The notes under the pieces are model-generated. The model did no database searches, was not told where the DNA came from, and saw only the letters and a list, made by a program, of their open reading frames with translations. The position numbers were made by a program, and so were the translations under genes. A DNA stretch of 64,000 nucleotides, taken from the NCBI RefSeq assembly GCF_014203365.1, contig NZ_JACHIS010000001.1, positions 4,154,001-4,218,000 on the forward strand. The letters run 5' to 3'. Shown piece after piece: positions 42,331 to 52,619 of the stretch (its first letter is position 1; the number at the start of each line of letters is the position of its first letter). The DNA comes from Actinoalloteichus hymeniacidonis. Lineage in GTDB: Bacteria > Actinomycetota > Actinomycetes > Mycobacteriales > Pseudonocardiaceae.

Positions 42331-43634
42331 TCGGCCGCCGTGGGCCGCGCCGCATCGGCAGTCGCTCCTGCCGGTGCGGCGGGCCGCAACACGGTGGAGG
42401 CGCTGCGCTGCTCCCACCGTCGGAAGAGCAGGATGAAGCCGCACAGCACCACACCGCAGAGCGGCAGCAGCGCCAGGCGACTCAACAGCCAGGTGAGATC
42501 GGCGGGCACCCCGTCGAATCCCAGAAGGCTCAGTCCCACCGCGTGGGTGGCCAGCTGGGTCGACATCAACGCCGTCTGATGCCAGAGGTAGACGGTCATG
42601 GCCACCAGATTGATCGTCACCACGATCGCCCAGAGCCACGGCCGGGTCAGCGCCCGGGCCAACCGCCGGTAGAACGTCAACGCCACCCCGAGTTGGGCCA
42701 GCGCCATCGCGGGGACCAACAGCGAGGGCGGGCCCATATTGGAGCGGTCGGCGCCGGTCACCCCGGTCATGCTCGCCGGATAGTCGGCGAACACGATCAG
42801 CGCCACGCAGGCCGCCAGCCCCGCGACGAACAGCCATGGTCCGGCCGCCTGCACCAGCCTGCCCCTGGCGAAGGCCACCCCCAGCACGTAGGGCACCAGC
42901 CAGGCGGCGATCAGGTTCGGGGTGCCCACGGACGCGGGCAGCTCCCACCACGGGCCGTACCGCAGCAGGTCGAGCAGCAGGACGACCGCAGCGGGCCCCA
43001 CTGCCGCCCACGCGCCCCAGCGCCGAACCGCCGCGTCGACGATCGGCGTACCCGCCGTCAGGACCAGGTAGACCGGCAGGAACCACAGTGGACTGACGAC
43101 GAACAGTCCGACGGTGTACAGGTCGGCCCCCGTCCACCCGCTCAGGCCCAGCACGGCGAGCAACACCGCGACGAACCCGGCCAGCAGCACCACCGGTCGC
43201 AGCATCCGGTCCAGCCGGGCGCCCAACCACGGCAGGTATCCCCGGCCGAGAATCGAACCTCGGGTGGTCGCCGAGGCGCTCCCGCCGGAGGCTCGGTCGA
43301 GGCTGCGGACATTGGCCCAACCGCCTGCGAAGAAGAACAGGCCGAGTAACTGCAGAACCCAGGTGAGCGGTGTCAACTCGGGCAGATGCTGCAACGGGCT
43401 GGCGATGTGCGGCCCGTTCTGGTCGAAGACGACGACGCTGACCAGCCAGTGGCCGAGGACGACACCGACGATCGCCAGCGCGCGCAGGGCATCGATCACC
43501 CGGTCGCGCTCCGCAGGGGTGGCGTCGTCGATCGCCCGGAGTCGTGCGGACAGACCGCGCCGCGCGTGGCGTGGCTCGGGTACCCGTCCTCGTCGGGTGC
43601 GGCGGGGAACGGCGGTCGAGTCGGTACTGGTCAT
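42294..43634 (-). CDS. Membrane acyltransferase (acyltransferase 3 family)
   Basis: A 446-residue integral membrane protein with about ten hydrophobic segments. [20 protein letters not shown] near residue 45 is the acyltransferase-3 signature with its catalytic His, and [15 protein letters not shown] is the conserved R-x-x-R stretch. Family members transfer acetyl or longer acyl groups onto sugars, lipids or antibiotics at the membrane. The start at 43634 overlaps the DUF1023 gene by 4 bp, so the two are coupled. Basic N-terminus and Pro-rich C-terminus are cytosolic. Confidence 0.89.
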   Translation of the reverse strand: MTSTDSTAVPRRTRRGRVPEPRHARRGLSARLRAIDDATPAERDRVIDALRALAIVGVVLGHWLVSVVVFDQNGPHIASPLQHLPELTPLTWVLQLLGLFFFAGGWANVRSLDRASGGSASATTRGSILGRGYLPWLGARLDRMLRPVVLLAGFVAVLLAVLGLSGWTGADLYTVGLFVVSPLWFLPVYLVLTAGTPIVDAAVRRWGAWAAVGPAAVVLLLDLLRYGPWWELPASVGTPNLIAAWLVPYVLGVAFARGRLVQAAGPWLFVAGLAACVALIVFADYPASMTGVTGADRSNMGPPSLLVPAMALAQLGVALTFYRRLARALTRPWLWAIVVTINLVAMTVYLWHQTALMSTQLATHAVGLSLLGFDGVPADLTWLLSRLALLPLCGVVLCGFILLFRRWEQRSASTVLRPAAPAGATADAARPTAADQDPPRHTSPAG

Positions 43635-44818
43635 CGGTGGGTGTCCGCTCCGGTGTGGTGTGGCTCGGATACGAGGTCGAGCGAGATCTGGGCGAATCGG
43701 CGCGCGGTGTCGGTGTCGCGGTGGAGATATCCGTCGTGGCCTCGGACGTCGGTGGCCGGGATCCGCCGAGCGCCGAAGGCGGCCGACGTCGGTGCCCGGC
43801 CGTGGCCGAAGCCGAGGAATCGGACGTTGGGCACATGTCGAATCCAGTCCGAGGGACCCAACGCCGCCCAGAGCCGGGCGTCGGTGTGCAGTTCCGTCAC
43901 GGTGTCCACGCCCATGCCGGGGCTCCCGAAGACGACGATGTCGTGCACCGCTTCGGGCAGCTTCTCGGCCGCCCGGCCGCAGACCACCGATCCGTAGCTG
44001 TGGCAGAGCAGCGTCACCCGAGTCGTCGACCGAGTCGGGTGACCCGCGTCGGGACTGCTCCGGGCCGCGATCAGTCCGTCGATCAGATCGCGTAACTCCT
44101 CGGCCCCCGCCTCGGCGTACCGAGCGGTTGCCGCGCCGACGCCCAGGGCCTGCGGGGTGGCATAACCCGCCCAGGCGACGACTGCGGTGGACGCAGCAGG
44201 CGACAGTGCGCGTTGGGTGCGGTACAGCTCGGCGGCCATCGCTCCCGGGGTGCCGACGTGACCGGAGCGCGGGTCGAAGGATCTGGTCGAGATCCCCGTC
44301 CCCGGTACGACGACCGCGACGTGGGTGGCGTTCGCCAGATCGCCGTGTACCTCCGCGTAGCGGCCCCGACCGCGAGGATCGAAGAGCAGCACCGGTCGAC
44401 GGTTCTCGGCCAGGCGGCGGTACATCGCCTCGGTGCGTCGGGCCGAGGAGCGTGCGGGTTCCGAGAGGCTCTGGTCGGCGGCGACGGCGGCGAGGCGGGC
44501 GCGTTCCAACGCGATGGCCCGTCGGTTGGCGGCGAAGCGGGTCCGGAGTGGGGCACCGTCGAGATTGCCCATGACGAAGGGGAATCGCTCGACGAGCTCG
44601 TCGGTGTTCTGTCGGCCCGCATCGGTGAGGAAATCGGCGACCGTCTGCGGCTCCGCCTGCTCCGCGTCGGGCAGCGCTTCGCCGTCCACTCGGTGACGGG
44701 ACCAGGCGACGGCACCGGGAAGCGGCTCGGCGGGCTCGGGTCCGGTCACCGAGCCCGAGCACCAGGGCAGCACGAGTGCGGCCACCAGTGCGGTTAACGA
44801 CGCCCGCGTGAATCCCAT
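43631..44818 (-). CDS. DUF1023 alpha/beta hydrolase, exported
   Basis: A 395-residue protein. The N-terminus is hydrophobic (ASLTALVAALVLPWCSG), a signal peptide or possibly a lipoprotein signal at that Cys. The C-terminal half is the DUF1023 hydrolase: VAVVVPGTGISTRSFD, nucleophile Ser in VTLLCHSYGSVVCG, VFGSPGMGVD, and a late His in VRGHDGYLHRD. The first half has helices that often act as a lid. Coupled to the membrane acyltransferase by an ATGA overlap; together they might add and remove acyl groups on an envelope molecule. Substrate unknown. Confidence 0.88.
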   Translation of the reverse strand: MGFTRASLTALVAALVLPWCSGSVTGPEPAEPLPGAVAWSRHRVDGEALPDAEQAEPQTVADFLTDAGRQNTDELVERFPFVMGNLDGAPLRTRFAANRRAIALERARLAAVAADQSLSEPARSSARRTEAMYRRLAENRRPVLLFDPRGRGRYAEVHGDLANATHVAVVVPGTGISTRSFDPRSGHVGTPGAMAAELYRTQRALSPAASTAVVAWAGYATPQALGVGAATARYAEAGAEELRDLIDGLIAARSSPDAGHPTRSTTRVTLLCHSYGSVVCGRAAEKLPEAVHDIVVFGSPGMGVDTVTELHTDARLWAALGPSDWIRHVPNVRFLGFGHGRAPTSAAFGARRIPATDVRGHDGYLHRDTDTARRFAQISLDLVSEPHHTGADTHR

Positions 44819-45091
44819 GGTCTCCCCCAGCCGAATACGCCTGCTGACTAGGGAAAATCTAGGTACGTCGCGAGCCGCTCACCATGGCGTCAGACAGTGG
44901 ATCTCCAGGGGTGGAATCCACCCGACGGGGGTAGACCCAGCCGTAGGGCGGGCGGGGGTCCAGCCGCTCCACGACGGGGTTCCGCCTGGTAGACAGGTCG
45001 GATCGGGCCGGCTCGATGCAGGACTCGCCCGCCGCCCAAGAGACCACATCGGACGGACGGGCGAGCGAGCTGCCGTCGATCGACGAATCGA

Positions 45092-46039
45092 TCAGGGCGT
45101 GATGTCCAACGGCAGCGTGGTGTTCTCGACGGCGTCGTCGAAGTAACCGGTCGAGTCCAGGTGCGGGGAATAGGTCTGCACCTGGAGAGTGCTCGCGGCG
45201 GTGTCGACGGTCAGCAGACGCAGGTAACCGGATCCGCCCTGCGGGGCGTCCTGGTAGTCGGCGAGCATCTCGACGACCCGACGGTCCCCGTCGAGTTCGA
45301 CGACGTTGGTGGCGGCACCGTGGATGTGTCCGGAGATCACCAGCGACACGTTGTCGTGCGGCTCGACGAGTTCGTCGAAGATCTGCTCGCCACGACCGCT
45401 GTACTCGCCCTGCGCGTCGATGTACTCGTGCACGCCGATGATGGCGGGCTTGTCGGCGTGCTCGGTGAGCACCTCGGAGGCCCAGGCGATGTCGGCCGCG
45501 TCGAGCCGCCATGCCAGGTACAGCACCACGAATTCGACGCCGCCGATGGTGACGAGGTCGTAGTGCTGGCGGTTGTCCTTGAAGGACTCACCGTAGACCG
45601 GCGAGTCGGCGAAGCGGTCCTCGCCGAAGTACTCGCTGAACACGCCGTAGTCGGTGATGGTGTAGCCGGACCAGAAGGTCGCCACATCGTGGTTGCCCGC
45701 GGCGACGCCGTAGGGGATGCCCGCGTCCTCCAGGACTCCCATGCTGGCCGAGGCGTTGTCCCATTCCCGGGTGAAGGGGTAGTACTCGACGATGTCCCCG
45801 GTGTGCGCCAGGTACTCGATTCCTCGACTGTCGGCCTCGGACGCCACCCACTCGGTCATGCCGGTGAAGATGTCCGGGTAGCGCTGCGAGTAGTACTGGG
45901 TGTCGCTGATCCAGGCGATGGTGCCCTGTGAATCGGACTGATCCGGCTGCGCCTGGGCGGCTACCGGTGCGACGGCGAGGCCGGTCGCGATCAACGTCGA
46001 GAACGCGGCGCCGAGAGCGACGGCTTTGGTGGACGGCAT
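45092..46039 (-). CDS. Secreted calcineurin-like metallophosphoesterase
   Basis: A 315-residue exported enzyme. Signal peptide 1-28 (AVALGAAFSTLIATGLAVAPVAAQAQ). Phosphoesterase motifs follow in order: WISDTQYYS (DxH replaced by DTQ), HTGDIVEYY (GDxxE-type), AAGNHDVATF (GNHD), GVHEYID and ISGHIHGAAT (GHxH). All but the first look canonical; DTQ instead of DxH is also found in related secreted family members. The ATG at 46039 has GGAG upstream. It would cleave phosphomonoesters or diesters outside the cell. Gaps on both sides (44819-45091 and 46040-46300) carry no gene I can support. Confidence 0.9.
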   Translation of the reverse strand: MPSTKAVALGAAFSTLIATGLAVAPVAAQAQPDQSDSQGTIAWISDTQYYSQRYPDIFTGMTEWVASEADSRGIEYLAHTGDIVEYYPFTREWDNASASMGVLEDAGIPYGVAAGNHDVATFWSGYTITDYGVFSEYFGEDRFADSPVYGESFKDNRQHYDLVTIGGVEFVVLYLAWRLDAADIAWASEVLTEHADKPAIIGVHEYIDAQGEYSGRGEQIFDELVEPHDNVSLVISGHIHGAATNVVELDGDRRVVEMLADYQDAPQGGSGYLRLLTVDTAASTLQVQTYSPHLDSTGYFDDAVENTTLPLDITP

Positions 46040-46300
46040 CGAGACTCCTTCACTGGGCGAACGCACGCAGGGGGACGCTCGCCACGATGTTCCGGACAGT
46101 GGCGACCGGATCACCGTAAGCAATCACGGTGAGCTGCGGGTGGACTCCGGGTGACGGGCAATCGAGATCGATGCGAAGGAGACCGGTGGTGGATCACCGG
46201 ACCCGCTACCTGCGCCGATCTCGTTGGTGTGACGGCGATCGACGCGGCGGACCGCCCTGGCCATCGCCGGATCGGCGGTACCGCAGGGCATCGAGCGGCC

Positions 46301-47227
46301 TCAGCGGGCGGCCGTCATCCGCAGCGCGATGCTGTGCGCGAGGGTGGGCACCACCACGGCGAGCCTGCGTCGCCGTGGCACCACGGCTCGTCGACTCACC
46401 ACGTCGAAGTCGGCGGCCTCGATCTCGGACAGGATCCCCTGGTAGAGCACCGCGGCGGTGGTGACGCACGGCCGCGCGACCGGGGCGAGCATCGGGATTC
46501 CCGGCAGCGCCCGGCGATAGACCGCCCGGTTTCGCGCGATGAAGTGCGCCACCGCGCGACGCAGGCGCGGCTCGGTCCGGCCCGTCCGGCGGCACCAGCG
46601 TAGGAGTTCCCGGTCGACGCCGAAGGTCGCGAGTTCGTCCATCGGCAGATAGATCCGGCCGCGATCGAGATCCTGGCCGACGTCGCGGAGGAAGTTCGTC
46701 AGCTGGAAGGCGGCGCCCAATGCGGCGGCATGCTCGGCTGCCACGTCGTCGGCGACCACGGTGCCCAGAACCGGCAGCAGTTGGAGGCCGATCACCTCGG
46801 CCGAGCCTCGGATGTACCCGGCCAGTTCCCGGTCGCTCGGGTACTCCGTCACCGTGAGGTCCATCCGCATGGAGGTGAGGAAGTCGGTGAACAGCCGGTG
46901 ATCGATCCCGTACCGCCGGACGGTATCGACCAGCGCCGCCAACACCGCGTGCGTGCTGTGTGTCGCGTGGAGATCGGCCGCGACTCGGTCGGCCACCCGG
47001 TCCAGGCGCGGCGCGGGATCCTCGCCGCCGGGTTCGTCGACGATGTCGTCGACCCAACGGGCGAAGCCGTAGAGGGCGTGCACGGCGGGTCGCTGTTCGG
47101 GGCGCAGGAGCCGCGTCGCCAGGAAGTAGGTACGGCCGAACCTGGCATGCAACGCCCGGCAGCGCAGATAGGACCGACGCAGTGCGGTGCCCTCGATGCC
47201 CGCTGCGTCCAGCTCGCCCGGACTCAT
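46301..47227 (-). CDS. crtB: Phytoene synthase
   Basis: A 308-residue squalene/phytoene synthase that joins two geranylgeranyl diphosphates into phytoene. The two Asp-rich motifs are clear: [16 protein letters not shown] (DxxxD) near 60 and [21 protein letters not shown] near 190. Length is normal. The start ATG (47227) overlaps the crtI stop by 4 bp. It is the last gene of crtE-crtI-crtB. No lycopene cyclase, ketolase or crtU follows in the window. Confidence 0.95.
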   Translation of the reverse strand: MSPGELDAAGIEGTALRRSYLRCRALHARFGRTYFLATRLLRPEQRPAVHALYGFARWVDDIVDEPGGEDPAPRLDRVADRVAADLHATHSTHAVLAALVDTVRRYGIDHRLFTDFLTSMRMDLTVTEYPSDRELAGYIRGSAEVIGLQLLPVLGTVVADDVAAEHAAALGAAFQLTNFLRDVGQDLDRGRIYLPMDELATFGVDRELLRWCRRTGRTEPRLRRAVAHFIARNRAVYRRALPGIPMLAPVARPCVTTAAVLYQGILSEIEAADFDVVSRRAVVPRRRRLAVVVPTLAHSIALRMTAAR

Positions 47228-48759
47228 CCCCGACCGGCCATGGCGCCGGTGACCCGCGCGGCCGCGAGCTTCCCGGAGATCAGGGCGGTGGGCACGCCGA
47301 CGCCGGGGGTGGTACCCGAGCCCGCGAGAGCGGCGTTGGCGATGCCGGACACGAGATTCGCGGGCCGGAACGGACCGGTCTGGGCCACGGTGTGCGCCAG
47401 GGAGAACGGGGTGCCCGCCCCCAGCCCCTGCGCGGCCCAGTCCCGAGGGGTGACCAGCTCGCTCAGGTCGATGTCCGGCGCGGCATCGAGCAGACCCCGG
47501 TCGGTGAGCACGGCGAGCAGCTCGTCTCGGTAGGCGGTGCCCATCCTGGCCCAGTCCTGCCTGCCGACGGCGAGGTTGGGCGCCGGGGCGAGCACGGAGA
47601 GCAGTTCGCGGCCCGGCGGGGCCAGCCCAGGATCGCTGCGGGTCGGTCGGGTGATCAGTAGGGAGGGGTCCGACATCAGCCGACCCTCGTCGATGATCTC
47701 GGCGAAGGTGCGGCGCCATGCCGAGCCGAAGGAGATGACGTGGTGATCGGTCTGCATCGCCGCACCGCGTGCCACCCCGAGGTGCAGCACGACGGCGGAG
47801 GGCGACCACCGCAGCGGCACCGGGCGACGCGGGGTGCGGCCGAGCAACCGGTAGGTCTCGGGCAGGTCCGGGGTGAGGACCACGGCGTCGCACTCGATGC
47901 GGCCCTGATCGGTGTGCACGGCGCGGATGCGGTCGCCGGTGCGCTCCAATCGCCGCACCGGTGCGTCGTAGTGGAATTCGGCGCCGTGCGCGGTGGCGGC
48001 GGCTGCCAGCGCCCTGGGTACCGCGTGCATGCCGCCTCGGGGGAAGTACACCCCGCCGACGGTGTCCATGTAGGCGATCACGCCGTAGGCCGCCCTGGCA
48101 CGGTGTGGGGCGAGCCCGGCGTACAGCGCCTGGAAGGAGAACACGCGGCGCAGACGCTCGTCGCCTATCCGCCGCTCGACGGCCGGGCCGAGTCGCCCCA
48201 GCCCGCCGAGCGCGACGAGGCGGGCGGCGGCCGGGTGTACCAGGTCGCTGGGCGAATCGATGTTGGCGGCGATGAAACGGTCGTACTGCGCGGTGTACAG
48301 CTCGGTCAGCCAGCGACGCAGCCTGCGGTAGCCCTGGGCCTCGACCGGACCCGCGAAGCGGCGGATCTCCGCCTCCATCCGCTCCGCGTCGGTGTGCACC
48401 GCGACCGTGCTGCCGTCGGCGAAGGCGGCGCGGTAGGCGGGATGCAGCGGGAGTAGGTCGAGGCGGTCGGTGAGGGACTCCCCCACCGCGTCGAGCGCGT
48501 CGGCGATGATCTCCGGCATGGTCAGCACGGTGGGGCCGGTGTCCACCCGATAGCCCGCCGTCTCGGCCAGACCGGCCCGCCCGCCGGGACGCGGCCCGGC
48601 CTCCACGACGGTGACCCGTCTACCGGCGCCGAGTAGATGCAGGGTGGCCGACAGTCCCGCCAATCCGGCGCCCACCACCACGACGTGGTCGGTACGGCCG
48701 GTCATGCCACGGCCCGTTCGCAGCGCGCCGGACCACCGCCGCGCCAGGGGATCAGACAT
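47224..48759 (-). CDS. crtI: Phytoene desaturase
   Basis: A 511-residue CrtI-type FAD oxidoreductase. N-terminal dinucleotide motif [30 protein letters not shown] with PGGRAG, and the C-terminal FAD signature [24 protein letters not shown]. It introduces double bases into phytoene to give lycopene in this family's usual four-step mode; number of steps is not readable. The chosen start 48759 overlaps crtE by 8 bp; an in-frame ATG at 48705, nearer to the FAD motif, is also possible, and neither has a strong ribosome site. Confidence 0.94.
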   Translation of the reverse strand: MSDPLARRWSGALRTGRGMTGRTDHVVVVGAGLAGLSATLHLLGAGRRVTVVEAGPRPGGRAGLAETAGYRVDTGPTVLTMPEIIADALDAVGESLTDRLDLLPLHPAYRAAFADGSTVAVHTDAERMEAEIRRFAGPVEAQGYRRLRRWLTELYTAQYDRFIAANIDSPSDLVHPAAARLVALGGLGRLGPAVERRIGDERLRRVFSFQALYAGLAPHRARAAYGVIAYMDTVGGVYFPRGGMHAVPRALAAAATAHGAEFHYDAPVRRLERTGDRIRAVHTDQGRIECDAVVLTPDLPETYRLLGRTPRRPVPLRWSPSAVVLHLGVARGAAMQTDHHVISFGSAWRRTFAEIIDEGRLMSDPSLLITRPTRSDPGLAPPGRELLSVLAPAPNLAVGRQDWARMGTAYRDELLAVLTDRGLLDAAPDIDLSELVTPRDWAAQGLGAGTPFSLAHTVAQTGPFRPANLVSGIANAALAGSGTTPGVGVPTALISGKLAAARVTGAMAGRG

Positions 48760-49918
48760 CGCGCCGGATCATCGCATCCGCCAGGGTGCGCAGGCGGGCC
48801 GCCGTCGACTCCGAGAGATCGACCCCGGACAGTCGGTCGACCGCCGAGATGGCCAGGGTCTCGATCCGCTGTTCCACGACGGCGACGGCGCCGGAGTCGA
48901 CGAGGACTCGACGGACCTCGGCCAGGGTCTGCGGGCTCAGCAGTGGGTCGCCCAGCGCGCCGCGCAAGGTCGCCGCCTCGTCGGGACGGCCGTGCAGCTC
49001 GGTCAGCCGCAGGGCCTCGTTGACCAGCACGGTGTGCTTGCCCTCACGGATGTCGTCGCCTGCGGGCTTGCCGGTGATCTCCGGCTCGCCGAACACGCCG
49101 AGGAAGTCGTCGCGCAGTTGGAAGGCCGTCCCGAGATCGACACCGTAGGCGTGCAGCGCCGCCGACAGCTCCGACGACGCCCCGCCGAGCAGTGCGCCGA
49201 GCAGCAGCGGTTGGGCGACCGTGTATCCGGCGGTCTTGAGCAGGTTCACCCGCAGCGCCGACTCGATCGACTCGGTGCCGGTGGCCTGCGCCCGCAGGTC
49301 GAGGAACTGACCCGCCATCATCTCGGTGCGCATCGCCCGCCAGGCCGAGCCCGCCCGGTGCAGCATCGCCTGCGAGGCACCCGAGGTGTGCATCATGTCG
49401 TCCGCCCAGCACAACGCCAGGTCTCCCACCAGGATCGCCATCGACCGGCCGAAGCCCACGTCGTCGCCGCGCATGCCCGCAGCCCGGTGTCGCGCCGCCA
49501 TCGCCACGTGCACGGCGGGCTTGCCCCGCCGGATGGCGGAGTCGTCCATCACGTCGTCGTGCACCAGCGCGCAGGCGTGCACGAGCTCCACGGCGCTGAC
49601 CGCGCGGAGCACCGCATCGGCCTCGGCGCCCGCGTCGGCACCGCCCGCCGCACGCCAGCCCCACCAGGCGAACAGCGGCCGGAGCCGTTTGCCGCCCTCT
49701 CGCACGAAGGAGATCAGCGGATCGACCAGTTCCACGGTGAAGTGGTCGTCCACGGCGACGGCCTCGGCACGGCGCTGGGCCAGGTACTCGGCCAGATGGG
49801 CGTCCACCGCCCGCACCACCTCGACGTCGGCCGCCTGCAGGCCGGGACCGGGCAGGCCGGACCCGTTGGGGCTGCCGGGACGGACCACGGTCGCGACGTG
49901 GTCGCCGGTTCGAGTCAT
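48752..49918 (-). CDS. crtE: Geranylgeranyl diphosphate synthase
   Basis: A 388-residue trans-prenyltransferase. First Asp-rich motif LVHDDVMDDSAIRRGKP, second LRDDFLGVFGEPEITGKPAGDDI, plus GGKRLRP that binds isopentenyl diphosphate. The second motif is DDFLG rather than DDxxD, as usual for actinobacterial CrtE/IdsA. It makes the C20 precursor used by crtB. ATG at 49918 preceded by GAGGAG makes this the first gene of the operon. The N-terminal 30 residues (Gly/Pro rich) are a disordered extension. Confidence 0.93.
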   Translation of the reverse strand: MTRTGDHVATVVRPGSPNGSGLPGPGLQAADVEVVRAVDAHLAEYLAQRRAEAVAVDDHFTVELVDPLISFVREGGKRLRPLFAWWGWRAAGGADAGAEADAVLRAVSAVELVHACALVHDDVMDDSAIRRGKPAVHVAMAARHRAAGMRGDDVGFGRSMAILVGDLALCWADDMMHTSGASQAMLHRAGSAWRAMRTEMMAGQFLDLRAQATGTESIESALRVNLLKTAGYTVAQPLLLGALLGGASSELSAALHAYGVDLGTAFQLRDDFLGVFGEPEITGKPAGDDIREGKHTVLVNEALRLTELHGRPDEAATLRGALGDPLLSPQTLAEVRRVLVDSGAVAVVEQRIETLAISAVDRLSGVDLSESTAARLRTLADAMIRRDV

Positions 49919-50113
49919 GCCACGTCTCCTCGTTGCCTGGGGGTTGTCGGCACGGACCGCTGGGCAGCGGACGCCGACGTGGTCTTCAAGACGCTAGCCG
50001 GCGCGAAACCATCGGAGAGCACACCCCCCGGTGTCGGGGTTGGGCACGCGAGGCGGGCGAACCGGCGTACGCGGACGGGCACTGGTCGACGGCGCCAACG
50101 GCCATTACCGTCC

Positions 50114-50476
50114 GTGCAGGTGGAGCGGCGGATAGATCTGGACAACCTAGACCTCGACCAAGCGGCGCTGTTGGTCGACCAGCGTCGCAGGCGGTGGTCT
50201 GCCGCTGGGATCACCGTCGCGCGGATCACCTGGATGGACGCCCACGACGGGTGGCCCCGACCGCTGTACGAGAATCGCCGCCTGGTCCGGCGGCCGATGT
50301 CGCTCGGGCTGGAACTGGACGGCACCGGTGGGTCGGCGTGGATCGTGCTCTACGCGGGCGGCTGGGCGGACGTGGACCTGATGGTCGGGGACGCCGACCC
50401 GGTCGCGGAGTACGTCGAGCCGGCTACCGTGGCGGAGTTCGGACCGCTGTTGGACCGGGTGAGCGACCGGCTGTGA
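50114..50476 (+). CDS. Hypothetical protein
   Basis: A 120-residue protein from GTG at 50114 (VQVERRIDLDNLDLDQAALLVDQRRRRW). It has a compact, Trp- and Asp-rich look: ITVARITWMDAHDGWPRPLYENRRLV, WIVLYAGGWADVDLMVGDADPVAEYV. It is acidic, soluble and has no signal peptide. A much longer frame runs back through crtE in antisense but its codon use there is that of a shadow. A second GTG at 50120 is an equally good start. Not recognised; some actinomycete immunity-like proteins have similar composition, but no toxin gene is near. Confidence 0.6.
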   Translation: MQVERRIDLDNLDLDQAALLVDQRRRRWSAAGITVARITWMDAHDGWPRPLYENRRLVRRPMSLGLELDGTGGSAWIVLYAGGWADVDLMVGDADPVAEYVEPATVAEFGPLLDRVSDRL

Positions 50477-50600
50477 GCGACCGGGTGCCACCTCGGGTTC
50501 GCTCTCGCCCGAGCCGACCCCGCCTCGGGTCGTTGTCCTAGGCTGGGCCATTGCCGTCGGCAGGGTTCGCCGTCGGCCGTCGTCGTGGGGAGAGGCTCCC

Positions 50601-51353
50601 GTGCCGTACCGATTCGCCGTCGAGCAGACCGATCATGCCGATCTGGCGGGCGGCGCGGTACTGCGGTCGGCCCCCGGACTGCCTGCCTTCCCGGTCCGAC
50701 TGGCCACCGAGCTGTTCGCCAGGGCGGCCGCGCGGCTGCCCGGGGGCGCCGAGCTGACGATGTGGGACCCGCTGTGTGGCAGCGGATATCTGTTGACGGT
50801 CCTGGGTCTGTTGCACCGAGGCGAGCTGGGCGCCGTCCTGGGCTCGGACGTCGACGAACGGGCCACCGAGGTGGCGACGGCGAATCTGGCACTGCTCACC
50901 TCGGCCGGGCTGCGGGCCCGCGCGGGGCGGCTGCACGAGCAGGCCGCCGAGTTCGACAAGCCCGCGTACGCGCTCGCCGCCGAGGCAGCAGGCCGACTGG
51001 CGGGCCTACTGCTAGCCGGGGGCGGCGATCTGCGTGCCGAGGTCCGGCGGGCGGACGCGCTGGATCCCGATGCGCTCGGCGGGGTCGTCGAGGGCTTCCC
51101 GCCGGTCGACCTGGTGCTGGCCGACCTGCCCTATGGCGAGCAGACCCGTTGGCGAGGCGAGCACGGCGCTGCGGCCGAGCCGCAGGCACGGCTGTTGAGA
51201 GCACTGCGGCCGAATCTGCCCGATCACGCCGTGCTGGTGCTGGTCGATCGATCGCGCAAGGTGGTACTGCCCGCCGGTTTGCGGCCGTTGGAACGCTTCC
51301 GGATCGGCACTCGATCGGCCGTGCTGTTGCGGGCCGCCGACCTACCCACCTGA
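50601..51353 (+). CDS. AviRa-like 23S rRNA methyltransferase
   Basis: A 250-residue SAM methyltransferase. It follows AviRa of the avilamycin producer Streptomyces viridochromogenes closely along its length: PYRFAVEQTDHADLAGGAVLRSAPGLPAFPVRLATELF, MWDPLCGSGYLLTVLGLLHR (SAM site), LVLADLPYGEQTRW (catalytic (D/N)PPY-like DLPYG), LVDRSRKVV and RIGTRSAVLLRAADL. AviRa methylates a guanine in helix 91 of 23S rRNA and gives resistance to orthosomycins. No orthosomycin synthesis genes are in the window, so this may be a resistance or housekeeping homologue. Confidence 0.87.
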   Translation: MPYRFAVEQTDHADLAGGAVLRSAPGLPAFPVRLATELFARAAARLPGGAELTMWDPLCGSGYLLTVLGLLHRGELGAVLGSDVDERATEVATANLALLTSAGLRARAGRLHEQAAEFDKPAYALAAEAAGRLAGLLLAGGGDLRAEVRRADALDPDALGGVVEGFPPVDLVLADLPYGEQTRWRGEHGAAAEPQARLLRALRPNLPDHAVLVLVDRSRKVVLPAGLRPLERFRIGTRSAVLLRAADLPT

Positions 51354-51376
51354 GTCGCGCCTCGGCGCTCGCAGGG

Positions 51377-51934
51377 TCACCCGGCCGCCCTGGGGTGGAT
51401 GAGCAACGCGGCGGTCTTGTCGGACAGGGTGATCCGGCCGTGGTTGTGGAAACCGGCCGCCTCGAAGGCGCGGACCGACGGCGCGTTGGAGATGTCGGGT
51501 TCGGCCACCACCCGATCACAGGCCGGGTCGGCTCGGAGCAGACCGAGCGCGACCTCCCGGAGCAGCGCCCGGCCCAGCCCACGCCCGGTCGCCTGGAGTT
51601 CCCCGATCGCGACATGGACCCCGAGGTCGTGGGGCCGCACCGGGTAGCAGGCGGCGAGTCGGTCCCGGATCACCCGGTAGACCTCCAGGTACGCCAGCGG
51701 CGCCCCCTCGTGGGACAGCAGCACCGGCCGGGAATGATCACCGGCCGCCTGGGTCGTCAGTTCCTCGATCCACCGCTGCCGTGACCAGTCCTGATGCCAG
51801 AACGCCGCCACGTGCTCGCGGTTCATCCACTCGTGCAGCAGGGTCAGATCGGCGCCCTCGGGTCGGAGGTCGCGCACCGCCCACGGGCCGGTCACCTCGG
51901 GAAGCGGCGGCGGTCCCACCTCGCTCGTGGCCAT
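51377..51934 (-). CDS. IucB/MbtK-type siderophore acyltransferase (GNAT fold)
   Basis: A 185-residue GNAT of the Acetyltransf_8 family. LHEWMNREHVAAFWHQDWSRQRWIEEL, PLAYLEVYRVIRDRLAACYP, DLGVHVAIG and GLGRALLREVALGLLRADPACDRVVAEPDISNAPSVRAFEAAGFH are the landmarks of enzymes that acylate hydroxylysine or hydroxyornithine in siderophores. No other siderophore genes are adjacent, so it may serve a cluster elsewhere. It converges on the methyltransferase gene (23 bp between stops). Confidence 0.88.
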   Translation of the reverse strand: MATSEVGPPPLPEVTGPWAVRDLRPEGADLTLLHEWMNREHVAAFWHQDWSRQRWIEELTTQAAGDHSRPVLLSHEGAPLAYLEVYRVIRDRLAACYPVRPHDLGVHVAIGELQATGRGLGRALLREVALGLLRADPACDRVVAEPDISNAPSVRAFEAAGFHNHGRITLSDKTAALLIHPRAAG

Positions 51935-52028
51935 CCGGCATCGACTCCCTCGTCCGATCGACCGGCCTTCGCACGGCCGTCCCGATGCAACGATCCCACG
52001 ATCTTCATCGCGCGGAACACGAGTTGTG

Positions 52029-52511
52029 TCACCTCGGCGCGGTGGGCGGGAGCAACGGACCGCCCACCCACTGTTGGAAGATCAGGGTGGTGTTGATGTG
52101 GGAGACCTCCTCGCGGGAGGCGAACTCGTCGAGCACCAGCCGGTGCAGATCGGTCGCGCCCGAGGTGGAGACATGCACCAGGAAGTCGTCCGGGCCCGCC
52201 AGGTTGTAGAGCGCCCTGGTCTCGGGAAGGGCCAGCGTGTGGGCGGCGAAGGGGTCGCACAGCTCGCGGCGATGCGGCTGGATGCGTAAGGCGATCAACG
52301 CGTCCAGCGGTCTGCCCAGCCGTTCCGGGTCGATGCGGATCGTCTGCCCGAGGATCACCCCGGTCGAGCGCAGTCGGGCGACGCGGTCCAGACAGGTCGA
52401 CGGGGCGACCCGGACCGCCGAGGCCAGCTCCTTGTTCGTGATCCGTGCGTCCTTCTGCAGTAACCGCAGGATCTCCAGGTCGATCGAATCCAATTCGACG
52501 GAGGTCGTCAT
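52029..52511 (-). CDS. Lrp/AsnC family transcriptional regulator
   Basis: A 160-residue regulator: helix-turn-helix LDSIDLEILRLLQKDARITNKELASAVRVAPSTCLDRVARLRSTGVI and RAM domain (LDALIALRIQPHRRELCDPF, LYNLAGPDDFLVHVSTSGATDLHRLVLDEF). Divergent from a LysE exporter with 108 bp between starts, the same layout as the pair at 26-27 kb, so control of that exporter by an amino acid is likely. Start ATG 52511 is the only one with the family N-terminus. Confidence 0.93.
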   Translation of the reverse strand: MTTSVELDSIDLEILRLLQKDARITNKELASAVRVAPSTCLDRVARLRSTGVILGQTIRIDPERLGRPLDALIALRIQPHRRELCDPFAAHTLALPETRALYNLAGPDDFLVHVSTSGATDLHRLVLDEFASREEVSHINTTLIFQQWVGGPLLPPTAPR

Positions 52512-52619
52512 CGTCGAATATTAAACGAACTTCTCGCCGGATCCCCGGATGTGGTTGCAGAATCCTCCCGTCGCCTCGTGTCCGGCGACAGCAGCGCTCG
52601 ACCGGAGAGAGAATTCGAC

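Noticed and set aside
41554-43836. Long minus-strand frame overlapping fucD and the acyltransferase gene
   Set aside because: Arg/Gly/Pro-rich shadow; both real genes have clear family motifs in other frames.
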